Assembly: GCA_023228145.1 (NCBI GenBank)
Contig: JALOBU010000005.1
Location: 62,001-126,000 of the forward strand
Direction of reading: 5' to 3'
Length of the DNA: 64,000 nt
Source of the DNA: Bacteroidales bacterium
GTDB lineage: Bacteria; Bacteroidota; Bacteroidia; Bacteroidales; CAIWKO01
The position numbers and the translations under genes were made by a program. The notes under the pieces are model-generated. The model made no database searches. It saw nothing but the letters and a program-made list of their open reading frames with translations, and had not been told where the DNA came from. Of this stretch, positions 43,998-51,926 are shown piece after piece; positions within the stretch are counted from its first letter, which is position 1; each line of letters begins with the position of its first letter.

Positions 43998-44003
43998 GTA
44001 AGT

Positions 44004-44486
44004 ATGAGCAATGAACATTTGAAAGTAAAAGTTTTTGTTAAACCTTTTGTAAAAAAAGTTTTAGAAAAAAAATGTGGTAATCCAGTAGATTTGAATTTAT
44101 GGGATATGAAAAATTACATAAGGTTATTTTTATTGGATTCAATCAAACACCCCAGTAAGCATTATGATTATACTATCAAAAAAAAATATAATTATTCAAG
44201 AATGACAACAGTTAATATTAAATTAAGCCCTTATGAATTTTTTAAAATAGGGCATGAACTAACATTAACTGACCAAATGAAATTAAATAGAGTTTTACAA
44301 AAACTTGTAAAAAATCAAATATACATAATGCTTGATGTAGGTGAAAAATATCAAAACAAAATTTCAGAGCGAATAAAAGTGGTCAGAAAAACGCTTAATT
44401 TGTCAGAAAAGGATTTAAGCGATTATGCAATAAAAAAAGATTATTACAGATATAGAAAAAAAAGAGGGGAAAATTTTTACACTTAA
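44004..44486 (+). CDS. unrecognised mobile-element protein
   Basis: A 160-residue basic protein I do not recognise. It starts 6 bp after the integrase stop, so the two are probably cotranscribed. The sequence is mostly helical and lysine-rich (KVFVKPFVKKVLEKKCG; KLNRVLQKLVKNQIYIMLD). It could be a DNA-binding accessory of recombination, judging only by position and charge. Confidence 0.7.
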   Translation: MSNEHLKVKVFVKPFVKKVLEKKCGNPVDLNLWDMKNYIRLFLLDSIKHPSKHYDYTIKKKYNYSRMTTVNIKLSPYEFFKIGHELTLTDQMKLNRVLQKLVKNQIYIMLDVGEKYQNKISERIKVVRKTLNLSEKDLSDYAIKKDYYRYRKKRGENFYT

Positions 44487-44752
44487 TTTCAACAACTTAA
44501 GTAATTTTTATTATTTTTTTTTGCACAACTTGTCCTCTCCCAAGTTTATGTATTTTTTTATCATAATTTATTTAACAAAACTCTGAATTAACAGGGCTTT
44601 CAGAAGTTTTCAATTAATACAATAAAAATATTGATTTTAATTATATTGTTTTTGTAAAGCATTATATATTAGTATTTATGATGAAACGCCTTGTCCTTTT
44701 TTTCGCATAAGTGTAGATATAATTTTGCTCATATATTTTAATATAAAAAATT

Positions 44753-44935
44753 ATGACAGCAAAAAATTTACTACCTATCCCGCCAAAAGAAAAATTATCA
44801 AAAAGAATTATTGTAGCTTTTACTGAAAAGGATTTCAACAATTTTTCAGTATTATGCAAAAAGAGTAAAGTAACAAAGAGCGATTTAATAAGATTCTTTG
44901 TAAATAAACTTTTGTACGAACAAAACAAAAATTAA
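44753..44935 (+). CDS. small ribbon-helix-helix-like protein
   Basis: A 60-residue protein. RIIVAFTEKDFNNFSVLCKKSKVTKSDLIRFFVNKLL (given in part) has the strand-helix-helix layout of CopG/Arc proteins, with a hydrophobic strand followed by the TKSDLIR helix. It lies 5 bp before the excisionase-like gene and leads the replication operon, so it is likely a repressor or accessory. A -7 box TAATTTTG lies at 44720-44727. Confidence 0.7.
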   Translation: MTAKNLLPIPPKEKLSKRIIVAFTEKDFNNFSVLCKKSKVTKSDLIRFFVNKLLYEQNKN

Positions 44936-44939
44936 TAAT

Positions 44940-45275
44940 ATGGAAAATCAAAATGAAATTCTTTATTCTTTGTTGCAGGAAATTAAAAGGGATATTTCAG
45001 AAATTAAAATATTGATACCCGGCAAAGCAAATGATGATCCGGTTAATGATTTAGGGCCTATTGAAATGGCAATGCAAATAACCAATCTTGCGAAACCTAC
45101 CATTTACGCATTGACCAGTAAAAATGAAATACCTTTTATAAAGAAAAACAGAAAACTGTATTTTTCTAAAAAGGATCTGTTATCCTGGTTAAGCCAGGGT
45201 AAACAAAAAACAATCCAGGAAGCAACCGACCAGGTTAATGAGTACATGAGTAAAAACATTAAAAAGAGGGGTTAA
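44940..45275 (+). CDS. excisionase-like helix-turn-helix protein
   Basis: A 111-residue protein with a coiled-coil N-terminus and a MerR/HTH_17-type winged helix (MQITNLAKPTIYALTSKNEI, then FIKKNRKLYFSKKDLLSWL). This layout is the standard Bacteroidota excisionase/HTH protein found upstream of RepA-like ATPases on integrative elements. It may direct excision or regulate the operon. The next gene starts after 1 bp. Confidence 0.83.
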   Translation: MENQNEILYSLLQEIKRDISEIKILIPGKANDDPVNDLGPIEMAMQITNLAKPTIYALTSKNEIPFIKKNRKLYFSKKDLLSWLSQGKQKTIQEATDQVNEYMSKNIKKRG

Positions 45276-45276
45276 A

Positions 45277-46278
45277 ATGGACTATGAAATAATTGATTCG
45301 ATTGTTAAGCGAAACTCTAATAAGATAAAGATTCCAGAGGTTATACAAGAAATTACAGGAACTGATTTATTACTTAATGATATAGAAAAAATACCATGCT
45401 TATTAGACCCGATATTTCAACAAACAGGAATTGCAGGTTTGGCAGGGAGTTCTGATACTGGAAAGAGTATGTTATTAAGACAATTTTTAATTGATTTAGT
45501 TACTGGAAATGATAATTTCTTAGGATTTCCGATATATTCGAGATACAGAAGCGGAATTTATGTTTCTTCAGAAGATTTGTATAATGAAACTTCATATATA
45601 TTGAAAAAACAAGCAAGCCGATATAAGCCAGAGGATTTAAAAGAATTAAGATTTGTATTTGATATTGAAAATCTTATTGAGAAATTGGATTCAATGCTAA
45701 CTAATAAAAAAGCTGATGTAATCATTATAGATTGTTTTGCTGATGTATATGGAGAGGAATTAAGAGATACTTCAAAAATCAGGCAGTATTTGCATAAATA
45801 TCAGGAATTAGCACAAAAACATGAATGTTTAATAATATTTATTCACCATTCAATAAAAAGAACGGAAACCTTAGAACCAAGCAAAAATAATCTTAATAGC
45901 GGACAAGGGTTTGAATCAAAAATGAGGGTTGTAATTGAATTACGAGCGGACAATATAAACCCTGATAAAAGGCATTTATGTATTGTAAAAGCAAATTATT
46001 TGCCAGCCAGTTACAAAAAAGAAAGTTATGTCTTAGAGTATGATAATGATAATTTTTCCTTTTCAAACACCGGGGAGCGTATACTGTTTGAATTTTTATC
46101 GAAAAAAACTGATTCAGATCAGGGTAAGGCAAAATATGAGATAGCAAAGGAACTAAAAGCAGAGGGATATACTCATGAGAAAATTGGCAAAGAGTTAGGT
46201 ATTGCAAAGAGTACAGTTTCAAAATTATTTAAAAAATATGAAAATGATGTTTCCAATGTTTCCAATGGAAACAAATGA
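45277..46278 (+). CDS. RepA-like AAA ATPase
   Basis: A 333-residue ATPase of the AAA_25/RepA-helicase type. Walker A is GLAGSSDTGKSMLLRQF (about 54-70), Walker B DVIIIDCFAD, followed by LIIFIHHSIKR. The C-terminal helix-turn-helix (EGYTHEKIGKELGIAKSTVSKLFKKY) adds DNA binding. RepA-type hexameric helicases unwind origins of small replicons; a cluster of GTTTCC motifs begins at its 3' end. An AGAGGGG ribosome site precedes the ATG. No primase is encoded in the element. Confidence 0.85.
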   Translation: MDYEIIDSIVKRNSNKIKIPEVIQEITGTDLLLNDIEKIPCLLDPIFQQTGIAGLAGSSDTGKSMLLRQFLIDLVTGNDNFLGFPIYSRYRSGIYVSSEDLYNETSYILKKQASRYKPEDLKELRFVFDIENLIEKLDSMLTNKKADVIIIDCFADVYGEELRDTSKIRQYLHKYQELAQKHECLIIFIHHSIKRTETLEPSKNNLNSGQGFESKMRVVIELRADNINPDKRHLCIVKANYLPASYKKESYVLEYDNDNFSFSNTGERILFEFLSKKTDSDQGKAKYEIAKELKAEGYTHEKIGKELGIAKSTVSKLFKKYENDVSNVSNGNK

Positions 46279-46339
46279 AAAATTACCTTTTTAAATACGT
46301 GTTTCCGTTTCCATTCTCTTAGGATATGGAAACGGAAAC
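46249..46339. repeat. GTTTCC iteron-like cluster with 14-bp hairpin
   Basis: Seven copies of GTTTCC or its complement fall in 91 bp: 46249, 46258, 46267 (inverted), 46301, 46307, 46328 (inverted) and 46334 (inverted). The last four form a perfect inverted repeat, GTTTCCGTTTCCAT (46301-46314) with ATGGAAACGGAAAC (46326-46339), around an 11-nt loop. No T-run follows. It could be an origin, an operator or a structured RNA leader for the next gene. Confidence 0.7.
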
Positions 46340-46349
46340 GTGAAATAAT

Positions 46350-46616
46350 ATGGAATTGTTACAAACATATAAGAAACTTTATAATAAGATAAAATTTTTG
46401 GCAGACAATGACAAGCTAAATGACAGGTCATTAAAGGAATATAATGAAATTCTAAAATCAATTTATAATGCTTATTATGATTATGAAAATGAAATTTTTG
46501 AATTACAAATGCAGGTATTTGTATTAGCAAGACAAATTACAGAATTTCATGAAAAGCAAAAGATCTTTGCAAATAATATAATTGAAATAGAAAGAAGAAG
46601 AACAAAAAAATTATAA
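46350..46616 (+). CDS. small helical protein of unknown function
   Basis: An 88-residue, almost wholly helical protein with heptad-like spacing (LLQTYKKLYNKIKFLADND; YENEIFELQMQVFVLARQI) and a basic tail (ERRRTKKL). I do not recognise it. It lies 71 bp after the RepA-like gene and 10 bp after the GTTTCC hairpin, and its last codons overlap the convergent cargo gene by 6 bp. Confidence 0.6.
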   Translation: MELLQTYKKLYNKIKFLADNDKLNDRSLKEYNEILKSIYNAYYDYENEIFELQMQVFVLARQITEFHEKQKIFANNIIEIERRRTKKL

Positions 46617-46943
46617 TCTCTTACGATATAGCAACCATATCATTTCTCTTGCATGGGCTTCACCATGTTCATCCCTTATACTTTCAAAATCCTTTTTAAT
46701 TTCCATATCTTTTAAATAACGATTATATTCTAATATTGCCCGGTATTGATGTAATTGTAAAGCCCTGAAGCGTAAATTTTCAAAGTACCAATTATGATAT
46801 AATATTTTGTATTTACTTTTGGTGTACTTCGTTTTTATTTTATCAAATAATTTTTTGGCTTCAGTATGCCCGCTTTCAGCTTTTTTTTTCAGCTTAAGGA
46901 AATCAATATAATTATCAATTTCTTTATAGAAAACGGCTTTCAT
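46611..46943 (-). CDS. 110-residue basic protein, partner of the ATP-grasp gene
   Basis: An unrecognised basic helical protein (KLKKKAESGHTEAKKLFDKIK; NWYFENLRFRALQLHQYRAI), ending MIWLLYRKRL. Its ATG overlaps the stop of the ATP-grasp gene by 4 bp, so the two are translated as a unit. It could be the substrate or a cofactor of the ligase, or an effector. None of this can be shown from the sequence. Confidence 0.7.
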   Translation of the reverse strand: MKAVFYKEIDNYIDFLKLKKKAESGHTEAKKLFDKIKTKYTKSKYKILYHNWYFENLRFRALQLHQYRAILEYNRYLKDMEIKKDFESIRDEHGEAHAREMIWLLYRKRL

Positions 46944-47920
46944 ATTTGCGAAAGTTTAAGACCACACGAAACCATTTGAGCGTTAAAATCTTCAATAAAT
47001 TCCTGCTTTTCCTGAGCTGATGAGTTTGCAACATCTTGTTTGTCTTTGTGATGTTTTTCGCAAAAGTCCAAAATATCTTCAAAGTAATTATGTCCGGTTA
47101 CTTCAATAATGTGCGTGCCTGGGTTGCTATTAATTTCGATTAAATAATTGTTGTCTTGATGTTCGATAATATCAACACCGGCAAAGTTTAACCCTGGTAT
47201 TGAAGCAACGGCATCAACACAAATTTTTTCTACTTCTTTACTTGCTGTTATTTTTTTCGCCGTGCCTTCTAAACTGACATTTGCCCTGATGTCATTTTTC
47301 GGGGCCTGTCGCTCCATCGAGCAGACCACTTTATCACCCACCACAATATGACGCTGGTCCTTCCCGCCGTTGTTAAGATATTCCTGCAGTATAAATTTCA
47401 CACCTTTTTTATAATACGATTCCAATGTTAAATTGGTTTGTAGCGGGGATTCCAATAAAATGATATTTGCACCTTTTGAGCCGCTAATTTCCTTCAAGAT
47501 AACGCTTAAGCCCCCAAGCTTTTCAATCATAAATGCAATGTTTTTAGGTTGTACTGCATACCATTGTTTAGGCACTTTGATTTTATTAGCAGAGCATATT
47601 TGAGCCGTTTTAATCTTATTAGCACATGTATTGATGGCCCAGGCACTTTGCAAGCTCCATTTGTGCATATTGACTTGTAATTGAATCAAAACCTGGCAGG
47701 CATAATCTCTGTTAGTTCCTATCCTGGTTATCACACAGTCCCAGTTTTTCGCCTTCAGCTTTTCATTTTCATTGTGATAGAGTGCATCCCAGCCTTTAGG
47801 ATTATCACTTAAATAAATATTGAAGTCCACGGGGTCGAATACTTCAATATAATGTTTTCTTTTTTCTGCAGTTTCGACCAATTTCTTTTGGCTACTGCCG
47901 GACAATACAAGTATATTCAT
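46940..47920 (-). CDS. RimK-type ATP-grasp ligase, element cargo
   Basis: A 326-residue protein with RimK order and motifs. The N-terminal Rossmann-like part begins NILVLSGSSQKK and contains VFDPVDFNIYL. The ATP-grasp domain has LKEISGSKGANIILL, FILQEYLNNGGKDQRHIVVGDKVV (in part), MERQAPKNDIRANVSLEG and the metal-binding GVDIIEHQDNNYLIEINSNPG. RimK relatives add glutamate or other amino acids to protein C-termini or small molecules. The C-terminal 45 residues after the ATP-grasp fold are an extra tail. I chose the ATG at 47920; a TTG at 47947 is nine codons upstream. It is the first gene of a two-gene cargo. Confidence 0.88.
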   Translation of the reverse strand: MNILVLSGSSQKKLVETAEKRKHYIEVFDPVDFNIYLSDNPKGWDALYHNENEKLKAKNWDCVITRIGTNRDYACQVLIQLQVNMHKWSLQSAWAINTCANKIKTAQICSANKIKVPKQWYAVQPKNIAFMIEKLGGLSVILKEISGSKGANIILLESPLQTNLTLESYYKKGVKFILQEYLNNGGKDQRHIVVGDKVVCSMERQAPKNDIRANVSLEGTAKKITASKEVEKICVDAVASIPGLNFAGVDIIEHQDNNYLIEINSNPGTHIIEVTGHNYFEDILDFCEKHHKDKQDVANSSAQEKQEFIEDFNAQMVSCGLKLSQI

Positions 47921-47985
47921 TTTAATAAGTTTTAATAATTTCGACAAACTTACTTACTGAAATTGTCATTTGAAAGGACAAAAAA

Positions 47986-48009
47986 ATTATCCGTTTGTAA
48001 ACGGATAAT
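47986..48009. promoter_or_regulatory. 24-nt inverted repeat upstream of the cargo operon
   Basis: ATTATCCGTTT and AAACGGATAAT are perfect 11-bp arms separated by GT, lying 66 bp upstream of the ATP-grasp ATG. The tight spacing suits a dimeric repressor operator better than a transcript hairpin. Confidence 0.5.
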
Positions 48010-48292
48010 TTCAACATATAACATAAAAAAAAAAACGTCATGACGAAAACCTGACAGGGCGGTGCAGGGTCATTTGAGTAAAATTGATACTATTTTATTG
48101 TTTTCGCACTCAATGAAAATACATATTCAATTGAAAATTAAAGAAGTACAAAAAAATATACTTAATAAAAATGGGAAAAGTATGTTTTTTTTGAAGTATA
48201 ATGACATTGAATAACAGGAATGACAATGAATACAACTACTTTGTTTATATAAAAAGTTAATTTTTGAAAGTTATAACCAAAATAATATTTAA

Positions 48293-48313
48293 TGTTACCC
48301 TTTATGTTACCCT
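48293..48313 (+). repeat. right 21-bp TGTTACC double repeat of the element
   Basis: Matches the left site at 42684-42704 at 20 of 21 positions, same orientation, 48 bp inside attR. The pair marks both ends of the element. Confidence 0.65.
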
Positions 48314-48347
48314 AAAATAAAAAAAGGTTTTAGAAAACTCTAAAACC
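48314..48347 (-). terminator. terminator of tRNA-Pro supplied by the element
   Basis: On the minus strand GGTTTTAGA and TCTAAAACC form a 9-bp stem with a 4-nt loop, followed by TTTTTTTATTTT. It lies 14 bp beyond the tRNA 3' end, inside the element, and replaces the terminator displaced to 42484-42515. Confidence 0.8.
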
Positions 48348-48360
48348 CTTTATTTTGTAA

Positions 48361-48403
48361 GTCGGGGCGAGAAGACTCGAACTTCCGACCCCTTGCACCC
48401 CAT
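48361..48403. other. attR: 43-bp direct repeat in tRNA-Pro
   Basis: Exact copy of 42525-42567. It lies within the intact tRNA gene, so integration kept the tRNA functional by restoring its 3' half from the element. Confidence 0.9.
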
Positions 48404-48435
48404 GCAAGTACGCTAGCCAACTGCGCCACGCCCCG
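48362..48435 (-). tRNA. tRNA-Pro(GGG)
   Basis: A 74-nt cloverleaf: acceptor CGGGGCG pairs with CGCCCCG, D arm GCGC-AGTTGGCTA-GCGT, anticodon arm CTTGC-ATGGGGT-GCAAG with anticodon GGG and G37 as in tRNA-Pro, and T arm with GTTCGAGTC. The discriminator is A and CCA is not encoded. Its 3' 42 nt form the attR site of the integrative element. Confidence 0.93.
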
Positions 48436-48613
48436 AAATTTTTGCAAATATATAATTTTTTCACAATACTTTGCAATCACTCAAAATATTTAACGACAAA
48501 ATGACAGTTGCTATTGAATTTATACTTATGGTACACTTTTCGTAAGGTATCAGCGTTAATTACTTTTGTAGATATTATACAATTATTAAATATGCAAGAA
48601 TAACTATTTTCGA

Positions 48614-48621
48614 TATTTTTG
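48614..48621 (+). promoter_or_regulatory. possible -7 box of the TonB-receptor gene
   Basis: TATTTTTG matches TAnnTTTG, 25 bp before the receptor ATG. A second match, TACTTTTG, is at 48561-48568. No clear -33 TTTG accompanies either. Confidence 0.3.
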
Positions 48622-48646
48622 CATTTATTACAGCACTGATATAAAG

Positions 48647-51019
48647 ATGAGAACAAATACTACAAAACTATTTTTTACTACTTTTCTCTTTTTTGCTTTG
48701 CTTGAGCTGTCTTTTTCTCAAAAATATACTATCAGTGGATATGTTAAAGATGCAACAACCGGCGAATTCCTCATTGGCTCCAATGTTTACATAAAAGAGC
48801 TTATGAAAGGTACCTCAGCAAACACATACGGATTTTATTCCATTACCATTGAAAAGGGAGAATATAATCTTGTGTGTTCTTTTGTCGGTTATAAAGACTT
48901 TGAAGAAAAAACAACCTTAGATAAAAATATAAAGCTGAACATCAGCCTCGAGCCTCGCGTAATCACCACTCAGGAAGTTGTAATTTCCAGTGAGCGGGAA
49001 GATAAAAATATACAAAGCTCTGAAGTCGGTCGTGTTGATATTCCTATCGAGACCATCAAACGCCTGCCTGCTTTTTTCGGAGAAGTTGATATTATTAAAA
49101 GCATACAACTAACACCCGGTGTGCAGTCGGCCGGAGAAGGAAATACAGGCTTCTATGTCAGGGGGGGAGGGCCCGACCAAAACCTGATTTTACTTGATGA
49201 GGCAGTAGTATATAACGCTTCGCATCTTCTTGGCTTCTTTTCTGTGTTCAATGCCGACGCCATTAAAAATGTTGAGCTTATTAAAGCAGGAATGCCTGCA
49301 AACTATGGAGGCCGACTCGCTTCTGTTCTTGATATTTCGATGAAAGAAGGAAACAACAAAAAATTTGAATTCGACGGGGGCATTGGGCTTATATCTTCAA
49401 GGCTTACCATACAAGGACCTATAAAAAAAGAAAAGTGTTCTTTTATCGTATCGGGCAGAAGAACTTACCTTGACCTGATCATGCGTCCCTTTGTAAAAAA
49501 AGATTCCCCTTTCAAAAAAGGTGGTTATTATTTTTACGACATCAATGCAAAAATTAATTACTATTTCTCCGATAAAGACAGGTTATTTTTAAGTGGCTAT
49601 TTTGGTAAAGATGTCTTTAAACTTAAAGGCAATAGTTCTTTCTCAAATCAGATTGACTGGGGCAATGCCACTGCTTCTCTGCGATGGAACCATCTATTTA
49701 ATGATAAATTATTCCTTAACACTACACTTATATTCAGTGATTATAAATTTAATCTCGGTGCCGAACAGAATGTTTACGAAATGAAACTTCATTCAGGCAT
49801 TACAGATTACAGCGCCAAGCTCGATTTTTCTTACCTACCATCCATACGCCATAATATCAAATTCGGAGCTTTATATATCTACCATATTCTTATGCCCAAC
49901 AGCGCCTTTGCACGCTCCGATACAACCGAATTTGACCTCGGCGGAACTGTAAAACTCCATTCTCATGAACTTGCAGCATACATCACTGATGACTTCGATG
50001 TTACCGAAAAAATAAAAATAAGCGGCGGGTTACGTTACTCCATGTTTTTCCATGTAGGGCCTTTTGACCGTTATACTGTTGATGATGTAGGTAAAATATC
50101 TGACACAACTACTTTCAAACCCGGAGAGTTGATAAAAACTTATTGGGGACTGGAACCAAGAATTTCTGTTAAATTCGGAATCAACTCAAAACAATCCATC
50201 AAAGCATCATTTACAATGAATTATCAATACATCCACATGGCTTCCTATACCTCAGTATCTTTGCCAACTGACATCTGGGTACCAAGCACATCAATTGTCA
50301 AACCACAGATAGGGTATCAGTATTCTTTGGGTTATTTCAGGAATTTCTATAAAAACATGTGGGAAACCTCCCTTGAGTTGTATTATAAGGATATGCGAAA
50401 CCAGATTGAATTTAAAGAAGGTTCATCTGCAACAGACAATCTAAAAAATAATACGGATAACAATTTCACCTTTGGCAAAGGTTGGTCATACGGAGGCGAA
50501 ATATTTGTCAAGAAGAAAGCAGGGAAATTTACAGGGTGGGTAGGATATACTTTATCCTGGACTAAAAGAAAATTCCCTGAAATCAACCACGGGAATACAT
50601 ACCCCGCAAAATATGACAGAAGACATGATGTTTCAATAGTTGTTTCCATTCAACTTGGAAAACGCTGGTCCATTTCTGCCATTTGGGTATATGCAACTGG
50701 GAATGCAATGACACTACCGCTGTCAAGGTATTTCCTTTCCGGAAATATTATTAATGAATATAGTGAACGTAATTCTTTCCGTATGCCGGATTATCACCGT
50801 CTTGACATCTCTGCTACTCTCCAAGGCAAAGACAAACCTGGAAAAAGATTTCACTGGTACCTGAACTTTGGTGTTTACAATCTTTACAGTCGTATGAACC
50901 CCTATTATATTTATTTTGAAACGACAGGAGATATCACAACATTTAATTTGCAGACAGTTGCCAAGCAAGTTTCGCTTTTCCCCATTATACCATCTTTCAC
51001 ATGGAACTTCAAATTTTAA
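48647..51019 (+). CDS. TonB-dependent outer-membrane receptor with CarboxypepD_reg-like domain
   Basis: A 790-residue receptor with a signal peptide (LFFTTFLFFALLELSFSQ). A carboxypeptidase-regulatory-like beta sandwich follows (YTISGYVKDATTGEFLIGSNVYI). The plug domain includes LPAFFGEVDIIKSIQLTPGVQ and FYVRGGGPDQNLILLDEAVVY, and the rest is a 22-strand barrel ending in aromatic PSFTWNFKF. It is shorter than SusC proteins and is paired with a DUF4249 lipoprotein instead of a SusD, a common Bacteroidota arrangement. Substrate unknown. Confidence 0.93.
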   Translation: MRTNTTKLFFTTFLFFALLELSFSQKYTISGYVKDATTGEFLIGSNVYIKELMKGTSANTYGFYSITIEKGEYNLVCSFVGYKDFEEKTTLDKNIKLNISLEPRVITTQEVVISSEREDKNIQSSEVGRVDIPIETIKRLPAFFGEVDIIKSIQLTPGVQSAGEGNTGFYVRGGGPDQNLILLDEAVVYNASHLLGFFSVFNADAIKNVELIKAGMPANYGGRLASVLDISMKEGNNKKFEFDGGIGLISSRLTIQGPIKKEKCSFIVSGRRTYLDLIMRPFVKKDSPFKKGGYYFYDINAKINYYFSDKDRLFLSGYFGKDVFKLKGNSSFSNQIDWGNATASLRWNHLFNDKLFLNTTLIFSDYKFNLGAEQNVYEMKLHSGITDYSAKLDFSYLPSIRHNIKFGALYIYHILMPNSAFARSDTTEFDLGGTVKLHSHELAAYITDDFDVTEKIKISGGLRYSMFFHVGPFDRYTVDDVGKISDTTTFKPGELIKTYWGLEPRISVKFGINSKQSIKASFTMNYQYIHMASYTSVSLPTDIWVPSTSIVKPQIGYQYSLGYFRNFYKNMWETSLELYYKDMRNQIEFKEGSSATDNLKNNTDNNFTFGKGWSYGGEIFVKKKAGKFTGWVGYTLSWTKRKFPEINHGNTYPAKYDRRHDVSIVVSIQLGKRWSISAIWVYATGNAMTLPLSRYFLSGNIINEYSERNSFRMPDYHRLDISATLQGKDKPGKRFHWYLNFGVYNLYSRMNPYYIYFETTGDITTFNLQTVAKQVSLFPIIPSFTWNFKF

Positions 51020-51021
51020 AG

Positions 51022-51915
51022 ATGTCAAGAAAAATGAAAACAATAAAATACATTTTCTTCAGCATGTCATTGCTTCTGCTTCTCACTTCATGTGAGAAAG
51101 AAATAACTCTTGACCTGCCCGTTGTGGAGCCAAAAATTGTCATTGAAGGTTATATTGAAAATGGAATGGCTCCTAGCGTAATAATTACCAAATCTGCACC
51201 CTACTTCGACCCTATTGACATAAACACACTTTTGAATTCGTACGTGAGCAATGCAATCGTTACAGTGAGCGATGGAAATAAAACAGAGCAACTTTCCCTT
51301 GATACTGTATCCACTTACCCTTTTTACATGTATGTTAGAAAAAGTGTTTACCGTACAAAACATATCATTGGAGAAGTAGGCAAGCGATATGACTTAAGGG
51401 TAGAGGTTGATGGAAATGTTTACACTTCCAGTACTACTATATCGCCTTTGGTTGCTTTTGATTCATTATGGTATATTCTTGGACCGGAAAATGACACCAT
51501 TGGCGACCTTTTTGCTCTAGGTACTGACAAGGGTAATGAATATAATTATTACAGGGTTTTTACAAAAATAATTGGCAAGGATTTTACCTTTGTGCCAATT
51601 TTCGGCTCGGTATGGGATGATAAATTTTTTAACGGGGAAACATTTACAGTTCAGTTGTACCATGGCTTTGCAAGTAATATTATGAACCCTGATGAGGATT
51701 GGACCATGGGATATAAAAAAGGCGATACCGTTATAGTTAAATTAAGTACTATGGACTACGATAGTTATAAATTTTGGTCTGCCGCCGAATCGGAAATATT
51801 ATATGGTGCAAACCCTTTCACGAATACCACTTCTGTCCCCACAAATATTCAGGGTGGCGCCATTGGTTGCTGGACTGGAATGGGTTCTTCCTATGCAACA
51901 ATAATCTGTAATTAA
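51022..51915 (+). CDS. DUF4249 family lipoprotein
   Basis: A 297-residue lipoprotein. After MKTIKYIFFSMSLLLLLTSCEKE with a lipobox (LTSC) comes the DUF4249 opening LDLPVVEPKIVIEGYIENG and the beta-rich domain (APSVIITKSAPYF; AIVTVSDGNK). It ends GCWTGMGSSYATIIC. It lies directly after the TonB receptor and probably forms the surface partner of that receptor. The ATG at 51022 is chosen because the receptor ends at 51019; 51034 is an alternative. Confidence 0.88.
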   Translation: MSRKMKTIKYIFFSMSLLLLLTSCEKEITLDLPVVEPKIVIEGYIENGMAPSVIITKSAPYFDPIDINTLLNSYVSNAIVTVSDGNKTEQLSLDTVSTYPFYMYVRKSVYRTKHIIGEVGKRYDLRVEVDGNVYTSSTTISPLVAFDSLWYILGPENDTIGDLFALGTDKGNEYNYYRVFTKIIGKDFTFVPIFGSVWDDKFFNGETFTVQLYHGFASNIMNPDEDWTMGYKKGDTVIVKLSTMDYDSYKFWSAAESEILYGANPFTNTTSVPTNIQGGAIGCWTGMGSSYATIICN

Positions 51916-51926
51916 ACATTATAACT

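Larger units (their letters stand above)
47921..48361. other. noncoding right end of the element
   Basis: About 440 bp without a supportable gene. It holds a 24-nt inverted repeat at 47986-48009, a 10-bp palindrome CGTCATGACG at 48036-48045, the right 21-bp TGTTACC site at 48293-48313 and the terminator of the tRNA. A TAAGTTTG at 47952-47945 (minus) could be a -7 box for the cargo operon. Confidence 0.55.
42525..48403. mobile_element. 5.8-kb integrative element in tRNA-Pro(GGG)
   Basis: The exact 43-bp tRNA 3' sequence occurs at 42525-42567 and again at 48361-48403 inside the intact tRNA gene. Between them are a tyrosine integrase next to the left end, an unknown protein, an RHH protein, an excisionase-like protein, a RepA-like ATPase, a small helical protein, and on the opposite strand an ATP-grasp ligase with a small partner. 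No relaxase, capsid, portal or terminase gene is present. It resembles a small integrative or satellite-type element that needs a helper to move. The base composition is more AT-rich than the flanks. Confidence 0.9.

Noticed and set aside
48190..48260. Short plus-strand frame of 19 codons in the element's right end
   Set aside because: It is too short, has no ribosome site and no recognisable sequence.
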